Shown here: positions 6,073 through 16,300 of the stretch, in pieces
Position numbering within the stretch: position 1 is the stretch's first letter
Layout: each line of letters starts with the position of its first letter
Assembly (NCBI GenBank): GCA_036517115.1
Contig: DATDYB010000023.1
Span: forward strand, 4,028 to 68,027
Direction: 5' to 3'
Source: DATDYB01 sp036517115
GTDB taxonomy: Bacteria; Patescibacteriota; Minisyncoccia; Phycocordibacterales; PALSA-1337
Length of the DNA: 64,000 bases
Position numbers and translations under genes: made by a program
The notes under the pieces: generated by a model
The model's input: only the letters and a program-made list of their open reading frames with translations
Databases searched by the model: none
Told to the model about the DNA's origin: nothing

Positions 6073-7131
6073 TTATTTCTTTCCCTCCAAAAAAGCAAAA
6101 ACTTTTTCGTTAGCAAGTACAGTGCGAGCATAAACTCGAGCTCGTTCTTTGTCGACGTCAGGATAGTGAGCAGTCAACGTTGTTACTTCTTTTTCGATCT
6201 CGTCATCTGAAGGAATTAATTTTTCCTTGAGTGCGATCTCGTGGAGAATGAGTGAAAGCTTCGCGCGTTTTTCCGCGTCCTCCCTCCACTCCTTGCGTAA
6301 GTCATCTTCAGTTTTGTTAAGACGTTTCAAGTAGTCTTCTTGTTTGAGTCCCATGCGCACGAGGTCGTCTCTAAATTGGCCGAGCATTTTTGCAAGCTCG
6401 TGTTCAACTAAAAGATTTGGCACATCGATGGTTGATGCACTGATGATCGCTTCGACGATCTGGAGACGTTTTTTTTCCTTGGCTTTACGTTCCTTGTCCT
6501 CCTTCATGTTGGCGTGAAGTTTTTCTTTGAAGTCCCCGACATCTTTAAAGTCACCTAATGTTTTTATGAACTCATTGGTGAACTCTGGCATGTTGTGCTC
6601 CACTTCTTTGTCGTGTTCTTCTTTGCTTTTGCTGTGGTCGTGTTTTGAATGATCTACTCGGGATTTTCTAACCTCAAGAATGACATCATCGATTTCCTTA
6701 TCAGTGACTTCGATCGGTGCATCTTTTTCTTTGTGTGCTTCCTGTGCGATTGATTGGTAATCGGCGAGGGTGATAGCAGGTTTCACTGCAACCTTAATAA
6801 CAAACTCAAGAGGATTCCCAGGGGCTAGCTTAGTGATTCGGATTTCCGGTCGGTCAATTATTTCAAGCTTCTTTTCCTCGATGATGAGAGGATACACATC
6901 GGCGAGTGCACGTTCTGCCATTTCCTCAAGAAGCGCCATTTCTCCCACATGCTTCATGAGGATGTTTTCAGGTACCTTACCCTGTCTGAAACCAGGAATA
7001 GTTACTTTGCCTGTCAGGTAGTCGACTGCTGCTTTACGATATGATGCGACACTTTCTGTAGGAATACTGCCTGAAATCTCTACTTCAGAATGCGGTAGGT
7101 TTTTAATTGAAAGATTGGTATATAGGTTCAT
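6073..7131 (-). CDS. tig: Trigger factor lacking the PPIase domain
   Basis: This is the ribosome-docking chaperone for nascent chains. The start MNLYTN at 7131 is chosen because an extended -10 (TGG-TATGTT) ends 8 bases upstream. A longer TTG-started frame would lie within that promoter. The N-terminal ribosome-binding domain carries GFRQGKVP (47-54). The C-terminal chaperone arms (about 185-350) are recognisable. The FKBP-type peptidyl-prolyl isomerase domain, about 100 residues in E. coli, is missing. In its place is a His/Lys/Asp/Glu-rich linker (about 157-180) with SRVDHSKHDHSKSKEEH. At 352 residues the protein is about 80 shorter than usual. Confidence 0.93.
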   Translation of the reverse strand: MNLYTNLSIKNLPHSEVEISGSIPTESVASYRKAAVDYLTGKVTIPGFRQGKVPENILMKHVGEMALLEEMAERALADVYPLIIEEKKLEIIDRPEIRITKLAPGNPLEFVIKVAVKPAITLADYQSIAQEAHKEKDAPIEVTDKEIDDVILEVRKSRVDHSKHDHSKSKEEHDKEVEHNMPEFTNEFIKTLGDFKDVGDFKEKLHANMKEDKERKAKEKKRLQIVEAIISASTIDVPNLLVEHELAKMLGQFRDDLVRMGLKQEDYLKRLNKTEDDLRKEWREDAEKRAKLSLILHEIALKEKLIPSDDEIEKEVTTLTAHYPDVDKERARVYARTVLANEKVFAFLEGKK

Positions 7132-7140
7132 AAAGTATAA

Positions 7141-7244
7141 ACATACCAATCAACGAATGATGCGAATTCAACGAATGGCTACGAATGCTTCTTCCGGAAT
7201 TTGTAGCCATTAGTATATTTGTACTCATTCGTATATTAGTATGT
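7141..7244. repeat. Imperfect palindromic element A with promoter end
   Basis: This imperfect palindrome of about 104 bp has a conserved centre GGCTACGAAT...ATTTGTAGCC and arms built from ATTCGTA/ATTAGTA-like words. It is closely related to the element at 57510-57603; about 40 of 47 bases match across one arm. The tig-proximal end reads GATTGGTATGTT on the minus strand, an extended -10 box 8 bases before the tig ATG. The element therefore seems to supply the tig promoter. Confidence 0.7.
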
Positions 7245-7287
7245 GATTGAATTCCCAGTCTAACTTCTCAGAGCAAAATTAGCAAGC

Positions 7288-7316
7288 AAAAACCGCTCGA
7301 TAACTAGAAGCGGTTT
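7288..7316 (-). terminator. Terminator of the 7330-8369 envelope gene pair
   Basis: AAACCGCT (7290-7297) pairs with AGCGGTTT (7309-7316). On the minus strand it is followed by TTTTTGC. It lies 14 bases after the stop of the 125-residue gene. Confidence 0.85.
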
Positions 7317-7329
7317 ATTGCAGCCTCAT

Positions 7330-7707
7330 CTATTGTATCTCCGAGATACTTGCCTCTAGTTCGGTGAAGCTTTCCATCTTCAGATCTTCGTCAATCGAAC
7401 TTACTTCATCTGAAGTAGGTAGAGCTTCTGGCGTTGTTTCGACGTGCTCAGCTCCTGGCATAACTTCCCCGGTTTCAGTTTGATGTGTTACCGAGTTGAT
7501 CCTCTGTCCCCAGAAATACAATGCACCGAGAACGAGTACGATGATAATAATGGTGGAGCCGACAATCGGTCCGACAGAATGTTTCTCTTGAACAGGTATC
7601 GTCTGTGTTGGTGGCGTTGCTACTGGAGGAGGAGTGACAGACGGTTGCGTAGGAACTACCTGTGCCGCGGACTGTGGAGGGATAGTTTGGTTTTGTAGTG
7701 GGTCCAT
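7330..7707 (-). CDS. Single-pass membrane protein, unknown
   Basis: This 125-residue protein has a Pro/Gln/Thr-rich N-terminus (about 1-45, many PP and TPP pairs), one strong membrane helix (about 50-70, STIIIIVLVLGALYFW) and an acidic C-terminal part (about 80-125). The Pro-rich segment precedes the helix and has no signal peptide, so it is probably cytoplasmic with the acidic tail outside. It starts 8 bases after the stop of the upstream secreted gene, so the two form an operon. I do not recognise a family. Proteins of this layout are common as anonymous envelope proteins. Confidence 0.7.
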   Translation of the reverse strand: MDPLQNQTIPPQSAAQVVPTQPSVTPPPVATPPTQTIPVQEKHSVGPIVGSTIIIIVLVLGALYFWGQRINSVTHQTETGEVMPGAEHVETTPEALPTSDEVSSIDEDLKMESFTELEASISEIQ

Positions 7708-7715
7708 ATGATTGA

Positions 7716-8369
7716 TTATTGAATAGTAGAAGGAGTAGTGGTTCCGCCATTAGTGCCCCGCTTGTCTTTGAGCGTGTCTTTGGCGCGGGCATTAATAGCT
7801 GCAATAGCATCGACGAGTGCTTTGTGTGCCTCCTTTACTTTTTGTGCTCCAACATTAAGTTTTCTTTTAACCTCAGCGATGGTTTGTTTAGGAGTGCTCG
7901 CGGTAAATGAATCGATATTTTGGGATTTGATTGAATCGATCTCCTGTCGAGCAAGTGTGATCTTAGTCCGTGCTTCGGCGGCAAGACGCTTTGCGTCCGT
8001 AAGTACCGCTCCCTTTTCTTCCATTTTTACGATACGAGACTCAACACGCGCCGCGTTTTCTTCGATACGCTTCAGCGCTTCCTCGAGTTTTTGGATGGCG
8101 TTCCTGACTTGTATAACGATGCGCTCTTTAGCCACTTCTTGAGCTCGCGTCTTGAACTCGGCTTTTGTCGTTGAGCCGACGGCACCTTCTTTTTTCCTCT
8201 CCTCCTTAAAATCTTCTTTGATAACTTTTGCTTTTTCTCTAACATCTTTCATTTCTTCCTTCGCGGCTTCTTTTCGTACGGCCGCCGGACGCATTTCTTG
8301 CGCGCTCCCGATTATCGGGATGATCAAAAGGAGAGAAAGGAATGCAATAAAATTTCTTTTAGTATTCAT
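7716..8369 (-). CDS. Secreted coiled-coil protein, unknown
   Basis: This 217-residue protein has an N-terminal signal peptide (MNTKRNFIAFLSLLLIIPII, cleaved near GSA-QE) followed almost wholly by charged helix. About 30-65 is Lys/Glu-rich, and about 70-155 shows coiled-coil heptads (IQKLEEALKRIEENAARVES). A further helix lies at about 160-200, and the tail is Gly/Thr/Pro-rich (GTNGGTTTPSTIQ). No enzymatic motif is seen. It is the first gene of a two-gene operon with the membrane protein downstream. It could act as a periplasmic spacer or structural protein; that is inference from composition only. Confidence 0.7.
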   Translation of the reverse strand: MNTKRNFIAFLSLLLIIPIIGSAQEMRPAAVRKEAAKEEMKDVREKAKVIKEDFKEERKKEGAVGSTTKAEFKTRAQEVAKERIVIQVRNAIQKLEEALKRIEENAARVESRIVKMEEKGAVLTDAKRLAAEARTKITLARQEIDSIKSQNIDSFTASTPKQTIAEVKRKLNVGAQKVKEAHKALVDAIAAINARAKDTLKDKRGTNGGTTTPSTIQ

Positions 8370-8421
8370 GCAGACAGTTTAGTTGATAATGTGTCTATTA
8401 TACCACTCAAAGAAATATCAT

Positions 8422-8455
8422 CAAAGAAGCCCGCCAGATGAGGCGGGTTTCTTTG
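8422..8455 (-). terminator. ppa terminator
   Basis: A 14-bp stem (8422-8435 with 8442-8455, core CCCGCC/GGCGGG) lies 21 bases past the ppa stop on the minus strand, followed by a T-rich stretch. Confidence 0.75.
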
Positions 8456-8476
8456 AGATTCAGCGGTTATTCGGAG

Positions 8477-9004
8477 CTACTTCGTTTCCAGACTTTTCTT
8501 GTAGAGTTTAATACCCCGTGCGAATGCTTTTTCGGCTGCTTTTCGATCTTTAAAACCAGTGACATTCACTTCTTTTTCCTGAATTTGCTTGTAGGTTGAG
8601 TAAAAATGACGGATTTCCTTAAGTGTATGCTTATTGATATCTTTCAAATCCTGTACATCATCCCATCGAGGATCGTCTGCCGGTACACCAATGATTTTAT
8701 CGTCCGGATCGCCTGAATCCACCATACCCATAAGAGCAATAGGTCGCACGCGAACCAAAATACCGGGAATAAGTGCGTAGGTTGTTAATACCACAACATC
8801 GATAGCATCTCCGTCATCCCATAAGGTTTGCGGAATAAAGCCGTAATCAAAAGGAAAATCTTGTGCAGTGTGAGCGACGCGGTCGAGCGCTATAATCCCC
8901 GTTTTTTTATCGATTTCATATTTGTTTTTTGAGCCTCGGTTGATTTCGATAATAGTGTTAATCCTCTCTGCTGTTCCTGGCTCAATGTCGTGTAACAAAT
9001 TCAT
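8477..9004 (-). CDS. ppa: Inorganic pyrophosphatase, family I
   Basis: This soluble Mg-dependent enzyme hydrolyses pyrophosphate released by biosynthetic reactions. The 175-residue length is typical. Visible signatures include EINRGSKNKYEIDKKTG near the N-terminus, YGFIPQT, and the acidic metal site DDGDAIDVVVL (D-G-D-x-x-D-V). Further metal ligands lie in GDPDDKIIGVPADDPRW, and the C-terminal KEIRHFYSTYKQI is conserved. It lies 25 bases downstream of nusA in the same orientation and may share its transcript. Confidence 0.97.
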   Translation of the reverse strand: MNLLHDIEPGTAERINTIIEINRGSKNKYEIDKKTGIIALDRVAHTAQDFPFDYGFIPQTLWDDGDAIDVVVLTTYALIPGILVRVRPIALMGMVDSGDPDDKIIGVPADDPRWDDVQDLKDINKHTLKEIRHFYSTYKQIQEKEVNVTGFKDRKAAEKAFARGIKLYKKSLETK

Positions 9005-9029
9005 AATAATTAGTGGTTATGGTGTGTAA

Positions 9030-10172
9030 TTAGGATTTTTTTGCTTCCTCAACTTGCGCTACGGTGGCGCCTTTTACTGACTGGATGTCTATTTTCCACC
9101 CTGTAAGCTTAGCAGCGAGACGCACGTTCTGACCTCCTTTACCGATAGCGAGAGACTGTTGGTCTTCAGCTACTTTCACCATGGCTTTATTTTCTTCTTT
9201 ATTGATTTCGATACCTAATACTTTAGCGGGAGATAGGGAACTTGCGATGAATTTCTGAGGATCGGCAGACCATTCAATGATATCGATTTTTTCACCATGG
9301 AGTTCGCTCATTACGGTGGTAACGCGTACACCTCGTCCGCCTACTAATGAGCCAATCGGGTCAATATGCGGATCGTTTGAGGCTACTGCGATCTTTGAAC
9401 GGGAACCTGCTTCACGCGCGATTGCTTTGACTTCTACGCTACCATTACTGATCTCAGGAGCCTCTATTTTAAAGAGTGCTTCAAGAAACTTTGGATGTGA
9501 ACGGGAAAGGCGAAGCATAATACCCTTAGGGCTGTCTTCCACTGCAAAAAGGTATGCGCGGATACGCTCTCCTTGACGGTAGCGTTCTCCTGGAATCTGC
9601 TCTTCGTAAGGGAGAAAACCGGTAGCACGGCCAAGATCGATGAATATATTACCCCGTTCCATCCTCTGCACCGTTCCGGTAATGATTTCACCTTGTCGTT
9701 CGCCGTATTCTCCGAGGACTGAGACTTTCTCAGCCTCACGGATCTTTTGAATAATGACTTGTTTGGCAGTTTGCGCTGCAATACGGCCGTAATTATCCTT
9801 TTGTTCCAGAGGGAACACGATCTCATCATCAAGCTTGGCGTCTTTTTTAATCTTTTTAGCGTCTTCAAGAAGAATATGGTGCTCCGGGTTATATCGAACC
9901 TTCACGTCTTCTTCAGCGACGTTCGTGATGTCCTGCTCCTCATCTTCCATGAGGATTTTTGAGCGGTCAACCACGATTTTAACCTGATAAAACTCGGTTT
10001 TTCCGGAATTTATGTCAAAATGGGCCCGAACAATCTGGCCTTTTTTGCCGTATTCCTTTTTATATGCGGTGGCAAGGGCCATGGTAATGGCCTCAAGAAC
10101 CTTCTCTTTTGGAATACCGCGCTCTTCTTCAAGCTGCTGCAGCACCGAGTTGATGACTTTAAGATCGAACAT
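9030..10172 (-). CDS. nusA: Transcription termination/antitermination factor NusA
   Basis: This RNA-polymerase-binding factor modulates pausing and termination. Its 380 residues match NusA without the C-terminal acidic repeats. The N-terminal polymerase-binding domain (1-130) begins MFDLKVINSVLQQLEEERGI. The S1 domain (about 150-200) shows GTVQRMERGNIFIDLG, and the tandem KH domains (about 230-370) show GSRSKIAVASND, GSLVGGRGVRV and IGKGGQNVRLAAKLTG. Upstream, on the minus strand, a consensus promoter drives a leader that begins with a stable hairpin and a U7 tract before the ATG. No SD is evident. Confidence 0.96.
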   Translation of the reverse strand: MFDLKVINSVLQQLEEERGIPKEKVLEAITMALATAYKKEYGKKGQIVRAHFDINSGKTEFYQVKIVVDRSKILMEDEEQDITNVAEEDVKVRYNPEHHILLEDAKKIKKDAKLDDEIVFPLEQKDNYGRIAAQTAKQVIIQKIREAEKVSVLGEYGERQGEIITGTVQRMERGNIFIDLGRATGFLPYEEQIPGERYRQGERIRAYLFAVEDSPKGIMLRLSRSHPKFLEALFKIEAPEISNGSVEVKAIAREAGSRSKIAVASNDPHIDPIGSLVGGRGVRVTTVMSELHGEKIDIIEWSADPQKFIASSLSPAKVLGIEINKEENKAMVKVAEDQQSLAIGKGGQNVRLAAKLTGWKIDIQSVKGATVAQVEEAKKS

Positions 10173-10193
10173 AAGTGATTTTTTAATTTTTCT

Positions 10194-10261
10194 AAAAAAA
10201 CGAGTTCGCCGCGAGGCGAACTTAACAGATGTAATATATCAAATCTCATCTTTTCGGTCAA
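10194..10261 (-). promoter_or_regulatory. nusA promoter and 5'-end hairpin (possible attenuator)
   Basis: On the minus strand: -35 TTGACC (10261-10256), 17-base spacer, -10 TATATT (10238-10233) preceded by TGA, predicted +1 near 10226. About five bases into the transcript a perfect hairpin begins (GTTCGCC, loop TCGC, GGCGAAC; 10221-10204), then TCG and seven Us (10200-10194), 22 bases before the nusA ATG. No gene lies upstream on this strand, so the hairpin can only act on the nusA transcript. It could be an intrinsic terminator-attenuator or a 5'-stabilising cap. Confidence 0.7.
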
Positions 10262-10270
10262 GTGCGAACT

Positions 10271-10279
10271 TTATCCACA
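10271..10279 (+). promoter_or_regulatory. DnaA-box consensus TTATCCACA
   Basis: An exact match to the DnaA box in the nusA/giant-gene divergent intergenic region. A second exact copy is at 61890-61898. No cluster of boxes or AT-rich unwinding region surrounds it, so it is at most a regulatory site. Confidence 0.25.
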
Positions 10280-10311
10280 CTACAGGGAACTTAGGATCAG
10301 ACAATTGAAGG

Positions 10312-10317
10312 TATAAT
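10312..10317 (+). promoter_or_regulatory. -10 box of the 2556-residue gene
   Basis: Consensus TATAAT ends 8 bases before the ATG at 10326, giving a leaderless or near-leaderless transcript. No convincing -35 is seen. Confidence 0.6.
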
Positions 10318-10325
10318 TGTGCAAT

Positions 10326-13300
10326 ATGCGATTTTTCTTTTCCGTATTGTTTGCAATACTGGCTCTATTTCCGTCTAATAATGTATTTGCAGCGGCGGAA
10401 ACACTATTCCTAGTTGGCTTTGATGGAACGTTTCAAGATTTTTCAAAAAATGATTCGAGATACATCAATAATAATTTTTTCATTGATGATGATTTTCTTA
10501 AGGATAATGTACTAGATGGTCGAAAGGAATATACTAAATTTGGAGAGGGTAGCTTGCGAGTGTATGGCTGGCAGGATGGAACTAAGGAGGGAAAGTTTCA
10601 TGAAACAAAAATCAGTTTTCTACCGAAAGAGGATATTGATGTGGGGACCAGCGAATTCACTATAGACTTTTGGGTCTACCCTTTTGTCGATATCACCACA
10701 GACAAGAATACTGGCAAGTTTTTTGAACTTCTCAATACCAGAAAGAATACTTCCTCGCTGTACCCGAATTCTAATTTAACAATATGGCGAGACAAGGATG
10801 CAGGGCGGGGCAGCAACAAGCCTTACCTTTTATTTACTGAAGATAAATTCTCGGCAGACGGTACTGCCGTGGCGGAAGAGCTACTCAAGGCACAAGCAGG
10901 AGATGATGTGATCCGAGGTCAATGGAATCATGTTGCGGTACAGAGAAAAAACACCGCGACGGATTCAAAGTTTACCGTTGCGGTGAATGGTAAGATTGGT
11001 CCTGCCACATCAAAGCCTTTGAGTTTCAAAATCCCTCCGATGAATCGGGCGATTTTCAGTAAGTTGAGCAATGTAGTGTACGGCTTCCTCGATGAGGTGC
11101 GCGTGGTAAAAGGCGAAGCCCTATGGGCAGGAGGAGAAGCCGGAAAAACATTCGATATAACCTCGATTACTTCGGCAATCACTCCCGCCATGAAAGGAAG
11201 AGCTAGACCATTCACTCCCTCATCTAAAATCTTGCCCGAGGATGTGCCTCCTTCATTTGTCATACCATTTGATGACTCACTTGTTGCGAGTCAGGGAGGA
11301 ACTGTGGCCCCGGTAGATCCAAAAGTATCTTCCCCGGCAATAGTTAAAGATGTAGACACTCAGGTGGGAAAGGGAAGCGCGTTCTTTGCGGGTGAGAAAA
11401 ATGGACTGGTCTACACTGCCTCAGGAAATGAGGTGGATTTGGGTAATGGCAATTTCACCATAGACTTTTGGGTGTTACCTGAATTACTTTCATCCGGCAC
11501 CGCCGGGGAATCTCTTCAGCTGTTCTCTCTTAAAGATAGCTCGAATAAAACCTTTCTATTACAGAGGTATAACTTTACAGGGGATACTAAGACACTTCTG
11601 TTCGGACCTGTTATTGACGCATTTTCTAATCCGAAAAACGCACGTGGTGCAGATGTGAGTCCTACTGGCGTATCTCCATGGTGGCTTGATATTGAAGCGA
11701 GGCGCTGGAATCATGTTGTAGTCCAAAAAGATGGACCGTATCTGCGCCTTATGATAAATGGTGTCGTAGGTGGTGCCGCGTATTCTGTCCCTTTCACTGG
11801 CAAAACTACACTAACGATTGGTGGTGTGGCAGCAGCAAGTACCGTCGGAGGGAAAGTCTATCCGTTCAAGGGTTATATCGACCATTTCCGAATTACCAAA
11901 GCGGCTCTGTGGCCAGGTGTAACACGAGGAGACAAGATAGAATATCTAGCTCCGAAAGGAGGTGAACCTGTCATCATAGAGAGGCCAGTAGAGATTGACC
12001 CATATGCCAACCGTAGTGAGGTACCCGGAAAAGAAGGCATTCCTACATTCCCGAATCTTTCTTCAACCGAAACATCAGAAGAGCGAGACCTTCCGGAAAG
12101 AGCAATTGCACAAGAGCTGTTGATACAAAATCTGGACGGCTCTCGAGACTATACTAATTATTATGACGATAGAAGCGTCTTAGTAAAGAGCGTCTTTTGG
12201 GCAGAAAACACCGGCGATAAAAAATTGAAGACGCTGGAGTACGATGCTTCGGGAGAATTATACAAAGAAACACATTTTGGACCAAAGGGCGCTATTGCCG
12301 ACACGTATTTCTATTATTCCGCGGCAGATGGCGGTTCGTTGCACAAGGAAATCCTTCGTCGAGGAGACAAAGAGCTCTACACTCGGTTTACCCCACAGGG
12401 AAAAATTGCTTATGCCCATGAAGTGAAGGGAGGAAAGTATGTCTATTCTAAACATATTAACTATGATCAAAAGGGAAAGGTGCAAGACGATCTCATCATA
12501 TATGGGCCAGATCAATTTGAGAAAAATGTGTATGTGGCGAGCGAACAAACTGGGCAGGTGAGGGAGATTAGAAATTATACAAAGACTCCAGTATCTGCAG
12601 ATGGCGCTCCATACGCATATACTGCAACCCTACTTGAAAACGAAAAAGTTCTTTCTAAAAAGACACTGTACGCGGACAGTAATTTTAACGTGCGAAAAAT
12701 GGTGCTTTCATCATTTGATGCGAGTGGAAAGCACCTGACTATCGAAAGAACGTTTGATTACATCAATAATCTGCAACACTATCTGGAATATCATACCAAG
12801 GGTGAAAAAATCATCGGCAAGAAAGCATCTGAATACACTTGGAATATAAGCGACGGAGCGTACCGTTCTAAAACTACCTATGACTACAAAGGTCTTGCGG
12901 GGACATTTGAAGCTAAAAACAAAAAGATCGCGGGTAGTGGCCAGCTGCTTCATTATGTGAATGATGACGAAGCTGTCGATACCGATACCACATTTACTTA
13001 TCAAACCATCGGCGGAGTAGTGAGCTGGAAAGACAAGACAACCAAGAAGTATGACAAAGATGGCAAGCTTATTAAAGTAACGGTAACGGTATTTAAGGAA
13101 AAACCCGAACCTACGGAAGATTCAATTACCGCCTATGATGGCGATTCAAACAAACTCTCTCTTACACGCTTTAATAACGGCGCGCGTATCTCTACAGAAT
13201 TTTATGACAGTTTTGGAAATATTTTCTTTAAAAATAAGTACCAGAATGATGTTTCAGGTGGGTACACAGTCAAGTCATATTATGTTCTTGGTGCCAATGA

Positions 13301-16300
13301 GATTCCAGCGGGGGAAAATACCTATACTGCAGACGGCTCTCTCGCGAGTGATCTCAAGAAAGACGAACTGGCAATGAAAAACTACGGAGACGCACTTCTT
13401 GTTTCCTTAGGTGTCTCCAAGTCAGGACTTACTGCGTCAAACGAGAAAGCTAAACTTCTCGAAGTCTCGAAGAAAATCATAGGAGCATATAAAGAAACGC
13501 TCACGAATTCTTCTGTTGCAGGCTCGAAGCAAAAGAAATACCGAATATATGCAGATTTTGTAAACAAATTAACGGCAGGGGTATTCGCGATTGAGCATGC
13601 AGTCTGGGGTGCTGATCCGGGGAAGTCATTGGTCAACGATCATCAGCTTGAATATACAGCAAAGCCATGGACCGGCGTCGATGCCGCGAGCGGGCAAGAA
13701 TTTTTTGGAATCTACATTATGCCAGGGAGAGTCTCACCTGAGTCGCCTGATGCCGTGTTTATTGACATGGATATTAATAACCCAGCTGTTCTTACTACCG
13801 TTCTCGGAGCATCTTCATATGACGCACTGAAATCTATTTCAAAAAAGAAGGAAAAGTGGGATTCACTCTCGGTGCTTCCTTCCACGGTATATGGTTCTAC
13901 GGGCACAACATTGTATAGATACAATCTGAGAGCAAACAATGGCACAGGAGCGTATCTCTCACTTAAAGAGCTCACTAAGGCTGATCCGACGATTAACCTT
14001 CTGCTAGATCGTATGCAGAAAGATTTAGGTGCTTCTCTTAGTCCGACACTTTCTGATGAGGAGGTGATTAAGATTTTTTATGAGTATTTCTTCGAGACAA
14101 ATCTTTTTCAATATATCCATGATCTTGGCGACGTGTCGCAAACAGTGAATGAAACATTAACCCGTGGAGGCGGAGACTGCGAGGATTTTGGAATATTTGC
14201 AGCTAGCTTATTGCACAATCTATTTTTGAGGCTCGATAGGGGAGATGCAGCGGCGCGTGTGGGACTCGGACTTGTACATGTCGATGCTTTCGGAAAGATT
14301 TCATCCAAAAACGCAGGAGCGGGACACGGTTCTCTTATGTTTAAGGCGAAAAATGGTAGCCACTACTATATTGAGGCGAGCTACCTCTTTACTGGCTCAG
14401 CGGGTAGCTATGAGTTTAATCGCGACAAGATACTCACCGTCCTCGCTCCGGGAATAGGGGGCGCAGGGGCTAAAACAGGAAAAGTTGAGGTGGTACCTAA
14501 CGGGTGGTATGTTGAGGCGCTTACCTTTAATCCGATTGAAGGAGTGACCGAAGCGTTTGCTGCATCTCAATTGTTTTCTGTGAACAAAATAGCACCTTCT
14601 CCAGTTGGCAAAAGTGCTGCAGAGAAAATATCGTCATTGCCGACCTATATCGAGCCATACAATAGAAAAGTGAATGCGCTTGCTGATTCTATCGTCAGAT
14701 ATATTCCACGATTTAAAGACAAGACTCCCGAGTATCTAGCGGAATATGTGAATATGGTGATGAAAGAGTACAGCGTTTACCGTGCTGACGGCAGAGGTGA
14801 TACTTGGGCACGTGTCGACGTTACTCTCTCATCGCTTGACGGTATCCGAGGTGATTGTGAAGATCTCGCGTTTGTCGAAGCCAGTCTCTTGCAAAACATT
14901 CTCACGAAATATTATATGAGCCGTGGGGATCTTTTGGTGAATGCGATGATCAGAGCGCAGGATCATGTAATGGTTATCGCTCAAAACAACTACGGCGGAG
15001 TTACGGGTAAAGCCCATTTGCTCGTAGGGTTTGTTTCCCCTCGTGCCGACAGTGACCTGACGACGGTGCGTCTCATGGATCCCCAAACGGGAGTGATGGA
15101 AGCATCGAGACCATTTTCTATGTTGTTTACCGATCAGTATCTTTTCTTCGCTAACACGGACAAGATCACGACCATCACCTACTATGATTGGAGTACTCTG
15201 AACCTATCTGCTTCGGTTAAACAATCTGGGGAAGGGAAGAAAAAAACTGAGAAAGTAAAACCCGTGCCAGCAGAAACAGGCGAAGTATTTACAGACGCAG
15301 AGATTGATGCGGCAGCTGCATCAATCCAAAAAAAACAGAACGAAGGAGGGACATTTACCGCCAAGGAAAAGGCCATTTTCGATTATATGAAGGAAGTTTT
15401 AGAGTATGAACAACGTCTGGATGATATTGGGGGAGAAATCGATGGTTTTGAAAGTATAAATGACAAAGCGGAAGTATTCATCAAAAAAAGTCTGGATACG
15501 ATAGATGCCGATGTTGCTAAAATTGCGGAAAAAGTGGAGCAAGGAAAGACGTCTGAGATAACCGCATCAGATGGCGCTGCGCTTGTCGGTGCCCAAAATA
15601 AAGCTCAGGCGGGTAAAAGTGTTCTACACGACTCAAGCTTGTTTGCCGGATTGGAAGGTGGAGACGGTTCGCAGCCGTTTCCACCAATCGATCTCAATGG
15701 GGATTATGTCATCTTTGATCTGGAACCTTCTCAGCCGATCGATCTCATCCATCCAGCCCTTGACCCTAGCGCGTGGGGCAGTGACTTTACGCCAGCCGCT
15801 CCCGTCCCCCGATCTGAAGTGGCACTTCCAGGCTCCGCTCCTGACGGGCCTCCCCCGGGCTTTCGTGTCGACACGAGAATATCTGATTCAAAGTTAACAC
15901 CTGACCCGATCGTGAGCCCACAACAGTCATTTGTGAGCGCTGTGGCGAAAGTCTATTACGTATGGCAGATTCCACCAACGCCTATATTTGCTGGACCTGC
16001 AATTTCAAACAATATGTTGTCGACGATAAATCCTCTTAATGGACAGATTACGTTCTCAACTCCTGTTATACCCACAGGTCTTCTTAACAATAGCTGTCCC
16101 AACGGAAACACCGTTACCAAACTATGCAGTGATATTCCTGCATCCGCGCGGGTTACCGTCAAACCGGAAAACTCTTATTTTGTAGGCAGGGATACCTGTG
16201 CTTCAAGCGTGAATATTTGTTCGGATGATACTACGTTCAACACTGGTTGGCAGTGCAATCCTGGCTTCATTCCCGCGCGCGGCAAGTGTATAAAAATTGA

